From Meconema thalassinum (lineage: Eukaryota; Arthropoda; Insecta; Orthoptera; Tettigoniidae), in assembly GCA_946902985.2 (NCBI GenBank), contig OX336397.1, positions 183,772,813 through 183,836,812 on the forward strand: a stretch of 64,000 nucleotides of DNA, written 5' to 3'. Position numbers and translations under genes: made by a program. Shown one piece after another: positions 33,839-44,904 of the stretch. The notes beneath the pieces are model-generated. The model worked only from the letters and a program-made list of their open reading frames with translations, made no database searches and was not told the origin of the DNA. Position 1 is the first letter of the stretch; every line of letters starts with the position of its first letter.

Positions 33839-36800
33839 TTACGGTAGCATTTCCTCATTAGAAACCTCTCCACCTTGTTTGATGTGCGACAGATGCACTC
33901 TTGAAATTTTGTTTGCCTTGGGGTTTCTAATAAGCAGAGTAACGGGAGTCAGGAATGCCTCTACATAACATGGGCCCTTGAAACGAGGGGTCAACTTGCT
34001 TGAAACTAGATTACTGACGCCCTTGGGCTCGAAATTGCGAACGTACAAAACATCACCAATTTCCAAATCCGTTGGCTTGCGACAGGCATTGTGTCGCCTG
34101 GCAAGTTGGTTATGTGATACCTTAATATTCTCTCTAGCCTTGTCGAATTTCGCCCTCATATCCTCGGGCGTGAAACTGTCTGGAAGGAGATCGTGCAGGT
34201 TCCATAGATTGGACAACGGAGAATTAGCCATAAAGAAAAACATTAACGAAAACGGGGTGGCTTGCGTGCTCTCATGCCCGGCGGTGTTGAAAGCAAAATT
34301 GAGCCAATGCAAATTAGAATCCCACTTGGAATGGTTGCTGTGGTGGAAAGCAATCAGTGCAGAACGGAGATTACGATTGACTCGCTCAGCGAGAGACGGG
34401 TTAGGAAAATAGGGAGTGGTGGTTACATGCGAAATAGCATAATCAAATAAGAATTGACGGAACTGATGAGATACAAAGCCCTTGGCATTATCTGACACCA
34501 GGTACTGACATGGCCCAAAAGATGAAAAGATGGAATTAAGACACTTTATGACGGAACTGGTCGTAGCCTGTCTGGTGGGGAAAATCCAACTAAACCGGGT
34601 GAAACCGTCAGTGCAAACAAGCGCAAATTGGTTTCCCCGACCAGAACGAGGGAACGGCCCAACATGGTCGATAAAAAGCCTCTCCATGGGTCTAGATGCC
34701 GGTTCAGATGACAACAGGCCAACCTTAGTAGAAACCGGAGGTTTGCTAATACTACATGCAGCACAATTTCTAATGAGCCTACTGATGTCGCCACCCATAC
34801 TTTGCCAAATGAAAAACTGTCTGATTTTAGCTCGGGTCTTGAATACTCCTAGGTGGCCACCAATAGGAGATTCATGATAGTAACGAAAGATTTCCGGAAT
34901 GAGGACCGACGGGAGCACAATTTTAGGTAGACGGTCATGACGAGACGAACAACACAATACACCATCCTTTAGAGAGTAGGGCTTGATCACTTCACCAGAA
35001 TTGATTCGATCAATTAGGCTAGATAAGGAGGGGTCTTCCTTCTGGAATCGTCTCACATCTTCAAAAAGCACAGGGGAATTGCTGAGAACGACATTGACAC
35101 AATTTACAGGTGATACAAGGTTTACGGGTTCACATCCCTGAATATCCTCTTCTGCTGTTACCTCATACATAAGGCTTAATGAAACAGCTACCGCATTTTC
35201 GGACCCACGAATATGGTGGACAGTGAACTGGAATGACAGAATCCTAGTTGCCCACCTGGCAATCCTACCAGTTTTATGGGGTTTCCCTAAGACCCAGCTC
35301 AAGGCTTGGTTATCGGTCTCAAGGAGAAACTTAGTGTGCTCAAGATACATACGGAATTTTTCTAGAGCGAACAACACAGCTAAACCCTCAAGTTCGTATA
35401 TGGAATACTTCCTCTCTGCGTCCGTTAAGGTACGAGAAGCGTATGCAATGGGTTGCCTACCCAGATCAGACTCTTGCAGTAGGACACAACCAACGCCACG
35501 ACCAGACGCATCAGTCTGCAGAATGAACTGCTTCCCAAAATCCGGAATGGCTAACACAGGGGCGTTAGAGAGCGCAAGCTTAAGATCTTCGAAGGCTGCC
35601 TGCTGAGAGGGACCCCACTCAAACTTCACAGCCTTTTTGCGTAATTGATTTAGAGGAGCAGCACGGTCGGCAAAGTTACTGATGAACTTACGGAAGAAGT
35701 TCACCATACCAATGTAACGAGCAACACCCTTGGCGTTCTTGGGTGGTTTAAAATCTCTGATGGCCTGCGTACGAGACTGGTCCACGGAGATACCAGATTC
35801 AGAAACAATATGTCCCAAGAAGGAAATTTTGGGCTTGGCTAAGGAAACCTTGGACAATTTGACGGTAAGGCCAGCGTCACGCAACCGATCAAGTACAACT
35901 TTCAGATGATCAACGTGTTCCTCGAAGGACTCAGAATAGAGCACCACATCGTCAAGGTAGTGGTACACAAACTTGAATTTAATTTCTGAAAATACCTTGT
36001 CCAGAAGTCTGCTCAACACAGCGGCTCCGGTGGACAGACCAAACGGGACACGGGCATACTCAAACAGGTTCCAGTCAGTGGAAAAAGCAGTAACATGCCT
36101 GGATTCAGGAGAGAGGGGAATTTGGAAGTAACAAGAATTTAAATCGAGGATCGTGAACACCTTCGCGTTGCGAAACCAACTAAAACATGTGTGAAGGTCC
36201 GGCAAAGGGATGGACTGCAAAACAACTTTTTGATTAAGAGTCCTATAGTCGACCACCGGCCGAAAACCACCGTTAGGTTTTGGCACAAGAAATACAGGGG
36301 ATGAGTAGGCAGAGATAGAGGGTTGGATTACACCTTCTTCTAACATCTTATCGATAATCTTACGAAGTTCAGCCATCTTGGGCGGGGCAAGGCGATACGG
36401 GCTGGAACGCACCGGCACAGAATCGGTTAGCCCAATCTTGTACTCCATCAAATGGATTACACCCAACTTGTCAGTAAATACATCGATATACTCCTGACAT
36501 AACCTCTTAATGGCATCCTTTTGAAGACTCGTTAAATTTTCCAGATCGAGATCCTCAATAGTCATAGGTTCACTAACAGAATTGACAGCAGGAGAAGATA
36601 AAACCGGGTTAAACGATAACTTACTTTGCGGATTAAACTTAAACCATAAGTTGCGAGCACCAAAATCAAGAAGCATACCAACGTGTGACATGAAATTCGC
36701 TCCAATGATATCAGAACAAGAAAGATTTCTGGCAACAAAAAATTTAAACTTCCAAGAAAAATTTAGAATATGGATTTTGACTGTCATACTACCCAAAATA

Positions 36801-37288
36801 TTTAAGTTTGAACAATTTGCCGAAATAAAAGATTCATTGTTAGGCTCTAACTCAGGAAATTTGCAAACACTATTCATAGATAAAAACCAGTCCTCGCTTA
36901 TAAAGGATGCGACACTACCAGAGTCAAGCAATGCAGAAACGGGCTCGTCATTAACACACATTTCAATAAACGGGGATATTCCTTTGGCCACAGGAGAAAT
37001 TCCAAAATCATTACTCACTCTAAAACGATTACAATTAGATGACGAGGTCACCCGCACCACAGGTTTCACATTATGTTTAGAATTAGGCTGACTTGCCACG
37101 ACATTGCTCACCGACAGGTTAGGTAGGTCAGCGACATAAGCTGAATTAGCACGTGATGAATTAGTTTTCAAAGAGTTATCAAAATTTTCATTAGTAGGGC
37201 GACCAGAAACTTCACAGGGTTTTCCCAAACTCTTATGCACAGAAATATCCTTGGAAGTAACACCCGAATTGGTCTCCACAACATCCCG
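33839..37288 (-). CDS. pol: Gypsy-1 pol polyprotein, long open frame with a damaged RNase H site
   Basis: The open frame is 1146 codons from a GTG at 37279, and open to the gag stop at 37289-37291. Domains: retropepsin with LLDSGS (Asp119); RT about 300-490 with LVPKPNGGFRPVVDYR, FTILDLN (Asp379) and YLDD (441-444). RNase H is about 580-705 with LQTDAS (Asp590), YELEGLAV and ETDNQAL (Asp656). The integrase zinc region has His802, His809, Cys839 and Cys842, and its core has Asp871, Asp930 and Glu965 (DD34E). The polyprotein makes cDNA and inserts it in the genome. The fourth RNase H acidic residue is lost: gypsy-3 has ADCLSR where this copy has AVSLSL (Asp to Val). The frame is in phase with gag and separated by a single TGA. 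Its closest relative in the window is gypsy-3. Confidence 0.9.
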   Translation of the reverse strand, partial: RDVVETNSGVTSKDISVHKSLGKPCEVSGRPTNENFDNSLKTNSSRANSAYVADLPNLSVSNVVASQPNSKHNVKPVVRVTSSSNCNRFRVSNDFGISPVAKGISPFIEMCVNDEPVSALLDSGSVASFISEDWFLSMNSVCKFPELEPNNESFISANCSNLNILGSMTVKIHILNFSWKFKFFVARNLSCSDIIGANFMSHVGMLLDFGARNLWFKFNPQSKLSFNPVLSSPAVNSVSEPMTIEDLDLENLTSLQKDAIKRLCQEYIDVFTDKLGVIHLMEYKIGLTDSVPVRSSPYRLAPPKMAELRKIIDKMLEEGVIQPSISAYSSPVFLVPKPNGGFRPVVDYRTLNQKVVLQSIPLPDLHTCFSWFRNAKVFTILDLNSCYFQIPLSPESRHVTAFSTDWNLFEYARVPFGLSTGAAVLSRLLDKVFSEIKFKFVYHYLDDVVLYSESFEEHVDHLKVVLDRLRDAGLTVKLSKVSLAKPKISFLGHIVSESGISVDQSRTQAIRDFKPPKNAKGVARYIGMVNFFRKFISNFADRAAPLNQLRKKAVKFEWGPSQQAAFEDLKLALSNAPVLAIPDFGKQFILQTDASGRGVGCVLLQESDLGRQPIAYASRTLTDAERKYSIYELEGLAVLFALEKFRMYLEHTKFLLETDNQALSWVLGKPHKTGRIARWATRILSFQFTVHHIRGSENAVAVSLSLMYEVTAEEDIQGCEPVNLVSPVNCVNVVLSNSPVLFEDVRRFQKEDPSLSSLIDRINSGEVIKPYSLKDGVLCCSSRHDRLPKIVLPSVLIPEIFRYYHESPIGGHLGVFKTRAKIRQFFIWQSMGGDISRLIRNCAACSISKPPVSTKVGLLSSEPASRPMERLFIDHVGPFPRSGRGNQFALVCTDGFTRFSWIFPTRQATTSSVIKCLNSIFSSFGPCQYLVSDNAKGFVSHQFRQFLFDYAISHVTTTPYFPNPSLAERVNRNLRSALIAFHHSNHSKWDSNLHWLNFAFNTAGHESTQATPFSLMFFFMANSPLSNLWNLHDLLPDSFTPEDMRAKFDKARENIKVSHNQLARRHNACRKPTDLEIGDVLYVRNFEPKGVSNLVSSKLTPRFKGPCYVEAFLTPVTLLIRNPKANKISRVHLSHIKQGGEVSNEEMLP

Positions 37289-38368
37289 TCATTGGCGATA
37301 CACAACCTGGTTACTCGGACACACCTTCTTGACATGTCCCACGCCACCGCACGTGTGGCACTTAATGTTGGGTCTTGGGTGGAACATAACCTTAGGCGGG
37401 GGACATGACATCAAGGAAGGAGGGGGCCGAGACATCAAGGAAGGAGGAGGAACATTAGCTACACGAAGGGAATCTGCATGTTTCACAGCCATAGCCTCAA
37501 TAACGACCTGTTTCAGCTCGACAATCGACGAAGGCCTGGTACACATAGTCATGTATGACCTATATTGAGGCGTAAACCCATTTACAATCGATGACACCAA
37601 CTGTCGTTCAGTTAAAGGGGATGCAAATACCTGGGCATACACCTTAATGTCCCTGACATAGTCGCTAAGGGACTCGTCCAACCTTTGGACACGATATAAA
37701 AACCTTTACTCGAGAGCACTAAGGGCACTCGCAGGGACAAAAAACCACAACACTTACCTAATAAACATGGCTAAGGACATGCGGAGGTGGATAGCTTCAA
37801 TTAGCTTATCGCGCAGCATACCGGATGCAACAGGATACAAAAGTTGAAAAATCTGAATTTCCGACATCCCAAAAATCGAGGCATGGTTACCCAATTCGAC
37901 CACTTGTTTTAAAAATAGGACCACTTGGGTAACGTCATCCAGGTTGAAACTCTTTAACTTAGTTAAGAAACCAGAAATAGGATGAGGAATCGACCCATAA
38001 TTAACGGTAGGCGAGAATGTAGCATTTGGAAAAGAGACATTGTTACCAGGGTAGCCCGCTCGCACACCCTCTACAGGCGACAAAACATTTACATTACTAG
38101 AGAAGGAACTGGGAAGCAACGGGTCGGCAGTACCCAGGAAAACATTAGGTGACCTAACGTGAGAAGAATGACCGTATGCAGGGTTAAGTGGTATGGACGA
38201 GCCAGCGCCAGGCAACAGAGGGGCAGGCAAACTACTACTAGTAATCGATCCCAAAACCTCAGACCTAGTAAACAGATGTGATTCACGTTCAACCCCAGAA
38301 GAACTCTCCAAATTCACAAGGTTATCTCTTTAGTCAATTAAATCGAAAACACTATTGTTGCCGGCCAT
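37289..38368 (-). pseudogene. gag: Gypsy-1 gag, interrupted by three stops
   Basis: The likely start is ATG at 38368-38366, because the frame from there runs in phase through all recognisable Gag sequence. It is broken by stops at 38332-38330, 37756-37754 and 37708-37706. The middle (37754-38317) has a proline/serine-rich part and then a matrix/capsid-like segment (FLTKLKSFNLDDV, IFQLLYPVASG). The C-terminal part (37289-37681) has VSSIVNGFTPQYRSY and a CCHC zinc knuckle, CHTCGGVGHVKKVC, which binds RNA during packaging. The last codon before pol is followed by TGA at 37291-37289. The element needs Gag from elsewhere. Confidence 0.85.
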
Positions 38369-38998
38369 TTTAAAGAACACAGAATGCAGACAGACAATAC
38401 AGAAGGAAACAAATTTTAGGAATTACGAGGACAGTTTACACTTTCACAACAATACCACAACCACCAATTACCAACACCATAGATTGGGCTGACACTCGAA
38501 CACAGCCACCATACTACACAAAATCATGCACAATGCTGCCCAGAACTGCATACGTCACCGCCTGCTTGGCTCGAGAACAGGAAGCTAAATTACAAAAATT
38601 GGCACAAAACATATGGCTAACAGCTTCCGACAGGGCTCCAGGATGCCTTCACTCGAAGCATGTAGGCTATCAGAATATTAAGAAATCCCCATTTCCCATG
38701 CCAAGAACACATGTCAGTCACTCACCGAGCTTCTTTTTCACTGGGGATGTTGCACACAAACAGGATAAAATACAGCAGCAAACACCTCGCTCAGGACCGG
38801 TCACTTACATAACAGCACATGGATATTCAGAGGCAAACATGAAATAAAACAAACGACAAGGATTAGCTTTACATAACATCAAGTGCACAGGCATGACAAG
38901 ATCCCATCAACAACCGCTCCATCAGCACTAGAGGGGTCCATAAAACGAGCCTGCGGGTATGGAGGAGGGAATAGTTACGGAAGCGAACTCGAGCGCGG
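38369..38998 (-). other. Gypsy-1 5' leader
   Basis: About 630 bp between the primer binding site and the gag start, with no supported ORF. This would be the untranslated leader carrying the packaging signal. Confidence 0.6.
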
Positions 38999-39008
38999 TC
39001 TGCTACCA
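38999..39008 (-). promoter_or_regulatory. Gypsy-1 primer binding site (initiator tRNA-Met type)
   Basis: Minus strand TGGTAGCAGA begins three bases (TTC) after the LTR end ...GTGTCA. It matches the complement of the 3' end of animal initiator tRNA-Met (CUCUGCUACCA). Confidence 0.8.
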
Positions 39009-39011
39009 GAA

Positions 39012-39586
39012 TGACACCGGCGGACGGCCAGGGTGGATTGGGCCTACTTACCGTTTATTTAGAGGTCCGCATCGCTTCCACAGCAACAAAATCACCTCCA
39101 GGTGACATGACCCAACAGAGGAGCTCCAAAGAGGTGGAAGGAAAGTGGAGAAGGGGAACGCACAGGCTATTCTACAGACACCCCCCAATAACCGACAGAA
39201 CTGCTGCCGACGAAATAATGCCACAACAGTTGATTAAAAATTTAAAATAAAAATTTAATGTTAAAATTTAAAGGAGCACCTCCACCAGAAAGAGAACATG
39301 CTTGCTTGCAAAGAAAAAAGGGGCAAGAATTAAATTAAAATTAAAATGTTATAAAGCCCAAAGATTAAAATAAAAATTACAGGCATAATTAAATGAGAAA
39401 GGGCTTGGTAATTTACAAGGGAATGCAATACCGATCCGACATGCGGAGGTCCAGGCCACGATGAAACGAGAAATAAAAATTAAATTAACAAAATAAAATT
39501 GGATTAGAAAATAAATTCATAATTTGCATGACGGAGAAAAACACAGGAACATTTACCAAAAACACAAAGTAAAAAAACAAGATTAA
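39012..39586 (-). repeat. Gypsy-1 5' LTR, inner part
   Basis: It matches 31175 onward from the TGACACC end up to gattaa, where the Penelope array begins. It includes a ~42-bp stretch missing from the 3' LTR. Confidence 0.9.
39576..39586 (+). repeat. Target duplication left of the Penelope array
   Basis: aacaagattaa, repeated exactly at 55465-55475. The uninterrupted 3' LTR (around 31698) has this sequence once. Part of it (attaa) also matches the element end, so the exact breakpoint can slide. Confidence 0.85.
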
Positions 39587-39810
39587 GTAAAAATGTAGAC
39601 TTTCACGACCGGCGTGGAAATAGGAATCTCTGTTTCGCGGGCTTTTTGGTCGTGTTCCAAGGACATTTTGTCGTCCCGACGTTTCGCTGAATACTGCGTT
39701 CAGCATGTTCACAGGTTACATAAAGCGAGGTAAAAAGAAGATATATAAATAGACAACAACCCACACATAGAGGTTACCATAGCAACGGCGTACCACATAA
39801 AAGTAATGCA

Positions 39811-42307
39811 TCAAGGACAGGGCTGCTCGTCTGTTGCATCTTCTCGTCTACGACGGTCAATAAGGGCAGGCTTGAGGGGATTAAGGACTGGAAGCCAAGC
39901 TCTGTTCACAGTTCTGCTTCCTCCTTAAGATTGAAGCTGTTAGTATGCTTCAGGATTTCAATGGCCTCCCTTTGTAGCCTGGCATGATAAGACACCGTGG
40001 TGGACAGAACTTCGGTGTCTCCATATCTTATATCGTGACCTGCAAGTAGCGAGTGTGCTGCTACAGTGGATTTATCTGTTTGTCCCAGCCGGCTGTGTCG
40101 TTTGTGCTCCTTGAGGCGAGTGGCAATACTTCTTTTCGTTGTTCCAATATATACTTGGCCACAATCACACGGGATTTTATAAACCCCTGCCGCGGTATGA
40201 GGATGTCGCTTATCTTTAGCGGACCTAAACATGTCCTTAATTTTTCGTGTAGGCCTGTATATGGTCTTTATATCATGGGACTCGAGTAGCCTCCCTATTC
40301 TGTCCGTGACCTTTTTTATATATGGAAGAAAAGCTCTAGCCAGGGGCTGCTTGTCTCCAATTACCCTTGTAGTTGGACGTCTCGGATGGACTGCTCGCTG
40401 GATATCTTTCTGGCTGTACCCATTCGCGCGTAAGGCCTCGTTGAGGTGTTCAATTTCTTGTTTTAGGCACTGCTTTTCACAAATTTTTTAGCGCGGTCAG
40501 CCAGTGTTTTTATAACTCCGTATTTCTGTCGTGGGTGGTGGTTGGACGTCTTATGTAGATATCGGTCAGTATGGGTTGGCTTACGGTAAACTGTATGTCC
40601 CAAAGTTAGATCAGCGGTCTTCGTTACCATAACGTCGAGAAACGCGATTTTCTGTTCATTTTCTAACTCCATGGTAAACTGAATGTTCGAGTTCTGGCTG
40701 TTAAGATGTTGTAAAAACAGATTTAATTGATCTTTACCATGGCCCCATATTACAAAGGTATCGTCCACGTATCGTAGCCACACTTTAGGTTTCAAAGGTG
40801 CGGTCTCTAGTGCTATTTGTTCAAATTGTTCCATGAAGAAATTCGCGATCACCGGACTAAGGGGACTGCCCATGGCGACCCCATCAATTTGTTCATAGAA
40901 ATCACCCTTCCACAGGAAATAGCTAGCGGTGAGGCAGTGGCGGAATAAGGCTGTGATATCATCAGGAAAAATCCGTGCGATGTACTCCAGGACTACCTTT
41001 ATAGGTACTTTCGTGAAAAGAGAGACCACGTCAAAACTTACTAGTAAGTCACCAGCTTCTAGTTGAATAGTTTTCAATTTTTCAATGAAATGGCCGGAAT
41101 CTTTGACGAACGACTGAGTACCGCCGATATGTGGTTGAAGTAAGGTAGCTAAATGTTTGGCAATGCTATAAGTTGGTGATCCAATAGCACTCACGATAGG
41201 ACGAAGAGGAACATTATCTTTGTGTATTTTAGGTAAACCATAAAGTCTTGGTGGTAAAGCTTCACTTCTGGTGGTTCCCTTCTTTACGTTTTCAGGTAGC
41301 GAAGATACCTTGATCAGGCCGTTTGTTTCACGAAGAATCCGGTTGGTAGGATCTCTCAGTAGTTTGCGGTAGGTACCCGGGTCTAAAAGTTCCAAAACCT
41401 TGGCAGTGTAGTCGTCCATGTCCAAGATAACCGTTGCGTTCCCTTTGTCTGCAGGAAGAATGATTATGCTCTCGTCCATGTTGAGAGTCTTTATAGCCTT
41501 TCTCTCCTGAGGTGTGAGGTTGCTCTGCGGTGCCGGCGCCTTCTTGATTATACGTGAGGCTTCATGACGGATTTCATCTGCTTGTTCAGATGGTAGCTCA
41601 CGGATTGCCGCTTCAATATTGGAGACAATGTCTTCCACGGGAATCGAAGGAGGGGTCACTGCGTAATTTCCTCCTTTCGCTAGTATAGAGATTTCCCACT
41701 CTGACAGGTGGCGATTGGTCAGGTTAACAATTGTCCGTGAGATGTCCAGCGTAGGCGCAGGTGCTGGCGCGGGTTGGTCTCTCTGTAACCGCTCAAACTT
41801 TTTCTTCTGCCGGATGCTAGACTGTTCAAATGTTGAACGCATAGAGTAGAAGGTGATACGATCTACATTTTCCCAGTCCTGATATGAGAGTGTGCTGCTG
41901 ATGCGGTAGTGCAGCTGTAAGAGTGCCTGATCTGTAGTAGCGAGCTCCTTACGTGCAAAGCTTATGCGTTCACGTAATAGCGAACGTTCAGTTCGATCAT
42001 ATATTCTATGGGCTCTAGCTGAGGTTAGTGGTCTCTTCATTTTAATAAACTTGGGAATCATACCTGTGTCTCGGCATCGAAGAAGAAACGCGAGTGATGA
42101 CAGAAGTTGCGACTTTTTCTTCCTTAACCTCTCAAAGCGACGAACTAAGTGTGATATTTCCTCCCCGTAGAGGCGAATTAAGTAAAAATGTAGACTTTCA
42201 CGACCGGCGTTGAAATAGGAATCTCTGTTTCGCGAGCTTTTTGGTCGTGTTCCAAGGACATTTTGTCGTCCCGACGTTTCGCTGAATACTGCGTTCAGCA
42301 TGTTCAC
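39811..42307 (-). pseudogene. PLE copy 1: RT-GIY-YIG polyprotein, two frameshifts
   Basis: The open part 40463-42307 holds the N-terminus and full RT (LPADKGN, LYGLPKIHKD, SFDVVSLFTKVP, GSPLSPV, YVDDTFVIW). A one-base loss in a T-run near 40484-40489 shifts the frame after ADRAK. The GIY-YIG part (39906-40232) is open, but a second one-base loss near 39910 (cacag where other copies have cacacg) changes the last residues and ends it early. It carries the K-type variant TTKRS in the endonuclease and RYLHK after the RT. Below it the array continues into a partial unit that ends at the LTR. Confidence 0.9.
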
Positions 42308-42405
42308 AGGTTACATAAAGCGAGGTAAAAAGAAGATATATAAATAGTCAACAACCCACACATAGAGGCTACCATAGCAACGGCGTACCACATAAAAGTA
42401 ATGCA

Positions 42406-44904
42406 TCAAGGACAGGGCTGCTCGTCTGTTGCATCTTCTCGTCTACGACGGTCAATAAGGGCAGGCTTGAGGGGATTAAGGACTGGAAGCCAAGCTCTGT
42501 TCACACGTTCTGCTTCCTCCTTAAGATTGAAGCTGTTAGTATGCTTCAGGATTTCAATGGCCTCCCTTTGTAGCCTGGCATGATAAGACACCGTGGTGGA
42601 CAGAACTTCGGTGTCTCCATATCTTATATCGTGACCTGCAAGTAGCGAGTGTGCTGCTACAGTGGATTTATCTGTTTGTCCCAGCCGGCTGTGTCGTTCG
42701 TGCTCCTTGAGGCGAGTGGCAATACTTCTTTCCGTTGTTCCAATATATACTTGGCCACAATCACACGGGATTTTATAAACCCCTGCCGCGGTATGAGGAT
42801 GTCGCTTATCTTTAGCGGACCTAAACATGTCCTTAATTTTTCGTGTAGGCCTGTATATGGTCTTTATATCATGGGACTCGAGTAGCCTCCCTATTCTGTC
42901 CGTGACCTTTTTTATATATGGAAGAAAAGCTCTAGCCAGGGGCTGCTTGTCTCCAATTACCCTTGTAGTTGGACGTCTCGGATGGAGTGCTCGCTGGATA
43001 TCTTTCTGGCTGTACCCATTCGCGCGTAAGGCCTCGTTGAGGTGTTCAATTTCTGGTTTTAGGCACTGCTTTTCACAAATTCTTTTAGCGCGGTCAGCCA
43101 GTGTTTTTATAACTCCGTATTTCTGTCGTGGGTGGTGGTTGGACGTCTTATGTGGATATCGGTCAGTATGGGTTGGCTTACGGTAAACTGTATGTCCCAA
43201 AGTTAGATCAGCGGTCTTCGTTACCATAACGTCGAGAAACGCGATTTTCTGTTCATTTTCTAACTCCATGGTAAACTGAATGTTCGAGTTCTGGCTGTTA
43301 AGATGTTGTAAAAACAGATTTAATTGATCTTTACCATGGCCCCATATTACAAAGGTATCGTCCACGTATCGTAGCCACACTTTAGGTTTCAAATGTGCGG
43401 TCTCTAGTGCTATTTGTTCAAATTGTTCCATGAAGAAATTCGCGATCACCGGACTAAGGGGACTGCCCATGGCGACCCCATCAATTTGTTCATAGAAATC
43501 ACCCTTCCACAGGAAATAGCTAGCGGTGAGGCAGTGGCGGAATAAGGCTGTGATATCATCAGGAAGAATCCGTGCGATGTACTCCAGGGCTACCTTTATA
43601 GGTACTTTCGTGAAAAGAGAGACCACGTCAAAACTTACTAGTAAGTCACCAGCTTCTAGTTGAATAGTTTTCAATTTTTCAATGAAATGGCCGGAATTTT
43701 TGACGAAAGACTGAGTACCGCCGATATGTGGTTGAAGTAAGGTAGCTAAATGTTTGGCAATGCTATAAGTTGGTGATCCAATAGCACTCACGATAGGACG
43801 AAGAGGAACATTATCTTTGTGTATTTTAGGTAAACCATAAAGTCTTGGTGGTAAAGCTTCACTTCTGGTGGTTCCCTTCTTTACGTTTTCAGGTAGCGAA
43901 GATACCTTGATCAGGCCGTTTGTTTCACGAAGAATCCGGTTGGTAGGATCTCTCAGTAGTTTGCGGTAGGTACCCGGGTCTAAAAGTTCCAAAACCTTGG
44001 CAGTGTAGTCGTCCATGTCCAAGATAACCGTTGCGTTCCCTTTGTCTGCAGGAAGAATGATTATGCTCTCGTCCATGTTGAGAGTCTTTATAGCCTTTCT
44101 CTCCTGAGGTGTGAGGTTGCTCTGCGGTGCCGGCGCCTTCTTGATTATACGTGAGGCTTCATGACGGATTTCATCTGCTTGTTCAGATGGTAGCTCACGG
44201 ATTGCCGCTTCAATATTGGAGACAATGCCTTCCACGGGAATCGAAGGAGGGGTCACTGCGTAATTTCCTCCTTTCGCTAGTATAGAGATTTCCCACTCTG
44301 ACAGGTGGCGATTGGTCAGGTTAACAATTGTCCGTGAGATGTCCAGCGTAGGCGCAGGTACTGGCGCGGGTTGGTCTCTCTGTAACCGCTCAAACTTTTT
44401 CTTCTGCCGGATGCTAGACTGTTCAAATGTTGAACGCATAGAGTAGAAGGTGATACGATCTACATTTTCCCAGTCCTGATATGAGAGTGTGCTGCTGATG
44501 CGGTAGTGCAGCTGTAAGAGTGCCTGATCTGTAGTAGCGAGCTCCTTACGTGCAAAGCTTATGCGTTCACGTAATAGCGAACGTTCAGTTCGATCATATA
44601 TTCTATGGGCTCTAGCTGAGGTTAGTGGTCTCTTCATTTTAATAAACTTGGGAATCATACCTGTGTCTCGGCATCGAAGAAGAAACGCGAGTGATGACAG
44701 AAGTTGCGACTTTTTGTTCCTTAACCTCTCAAAGCGACGAACTAAGTGTGATATTTCCTCCCCGTAGAGGCGAATTAAGTAAAAATGTAGACTTTCACGA
44801 CCGGCGTTGAAATAGGAATCTCTGTTTCGCGGGCTTTTTGGTCGTGTTCCAAGGACATTTTGTCGTCCCGACGTTTCGCTGAATACTGCGTTCAGCATGT
44901 TCAC
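42406..44904 (-). CDS. PLE copy 2: intact Penelope-like RT with GIY-YIG endonuclease
   Basis: The frame runs 832 codons from an upstream GTG; the first ATG is two codons later, at 44898. Residues about 1-270 are a conserved N-terminal region with a basic RLRNKKSQLLSSL segment. The RT (about 280-570) has LPADKGNATVI, YGLPKIHKD, SFDVVSLFTKVP (Asp426), GVAMGSPLSPV (476-486) and YVDDTFVIW (513-521). The GIY-YIG nuclease (about 706-790) has GVYKIPCDCGQVYIG (708-722), Arg731 and LKEH (732-735). The CxC in KIPCDC is typical of Penelope-type EN. The protein nicks target DNA and primes reverse transcription there. All key motifs are present with no stop. It carries the E-type variants TTERS, RYPHK and CLKPEIEH. 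It is the only full copy with an uninterrupted frame, and hence a candidate active source. Confidence 0.95.
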   Translation of the reverse strand: MNMLNAVFSETSGRQNVLGTRPKSPRNRDSYFNAGRESLHFYLIRLYGEEISHLVRRFERLRNKKSQLLSSLAFLLRCRDTGMIPKFIKMKRPLTSARAHRIYDRTERSLLRERISFARKELATTDQALLQLHYRISSTLSYQDWENVDRITFYSMRSTFEQSSIRQKKKFERLQRDQPAPVPAPTLDISRTIVNLTNRHLSEWEISILAKGGNYAVTPPSIPVEGIVSNIEAAIRELPSEQADEIRHEASRIIKKAPAPQSNLTPQERKAIKTLNMDESIIILPADKGNATVILDMDDYTAKVLELLDPGTYRKLLRDPTNRILRETNGLIKVSSLPENVKKGTTRSEALPPRLYGLPKIHKDNVPLRPIVSAIGSPTYSIAKHLATLLQPHIGGTQSFVKNSGHFIEKLKTIQLEAGDLLVSFDVVSLFTKVPIKVALEYIARILPDDITALFRHCLTASYFLWKGDFYEQIDGVAMGSPLSPVIANFFMEQFEQIALETAHLKPKVWLRYVDDTFVIWGHGKDQLNLFLQHLNSQNSNIQFTMELENEQKIAFLDVMVTKTADLTLGHTVYRKPTHTDRYPHKTSNHHPRQKYGVIKTLADRAKRICEKQCLKPEIEHLNEALRANGYSQKDIQRALHPRRPTTRVIGDKQPLARAFLPYIKKVTDRIGRLLESHDIKTIYRPTRKIKDMFRSAKDKRHPHTAAGVYKIPCDCGQVYIGTTERSIATRLKEHERHSRLGQTDKSTVAAHSLLAGHDIRYGDTEVLSTTVSYHARLQREAIEILKHTNSFNLKEEAERVNRAWLPVLNPLKPALIDRRRREDATDEQPCP
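44870..44896 (-). ncRNA. Hammerhead-like motif in the PLE repeat (one per unit)
   Basis: The coding strand reads GCTGAA, a 15-base insert ending TTCAGC, and then GAAACGTC. GAAACGTC (GAAA plus palindromic ACGT plus C) matches the 3' core of PLE dimeric hammerheads, and GCTGAA/TTCAGC can pair. The 5' core is CTGAACG rather than CUGANGA, so catalysis is doubtful. The same 27 nt occur at 39678-39704, 42273-42299 and 47467-47493 (minus), and at 50182-50208, 52779-52805 and 55377-55403 (plus). The motif overlaps the ORF start ATG. Confidence 0.4.

Noticed and set aside
37740..37765. Splice-donor-like AG|GTAAGTG on the minus strand at the second gag stop
   Set aside because: A perfect donor sequence, but no matching acceptor is evident. 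The stop lies in a frame with two other nonsense codons, so chance during decay is simpler.
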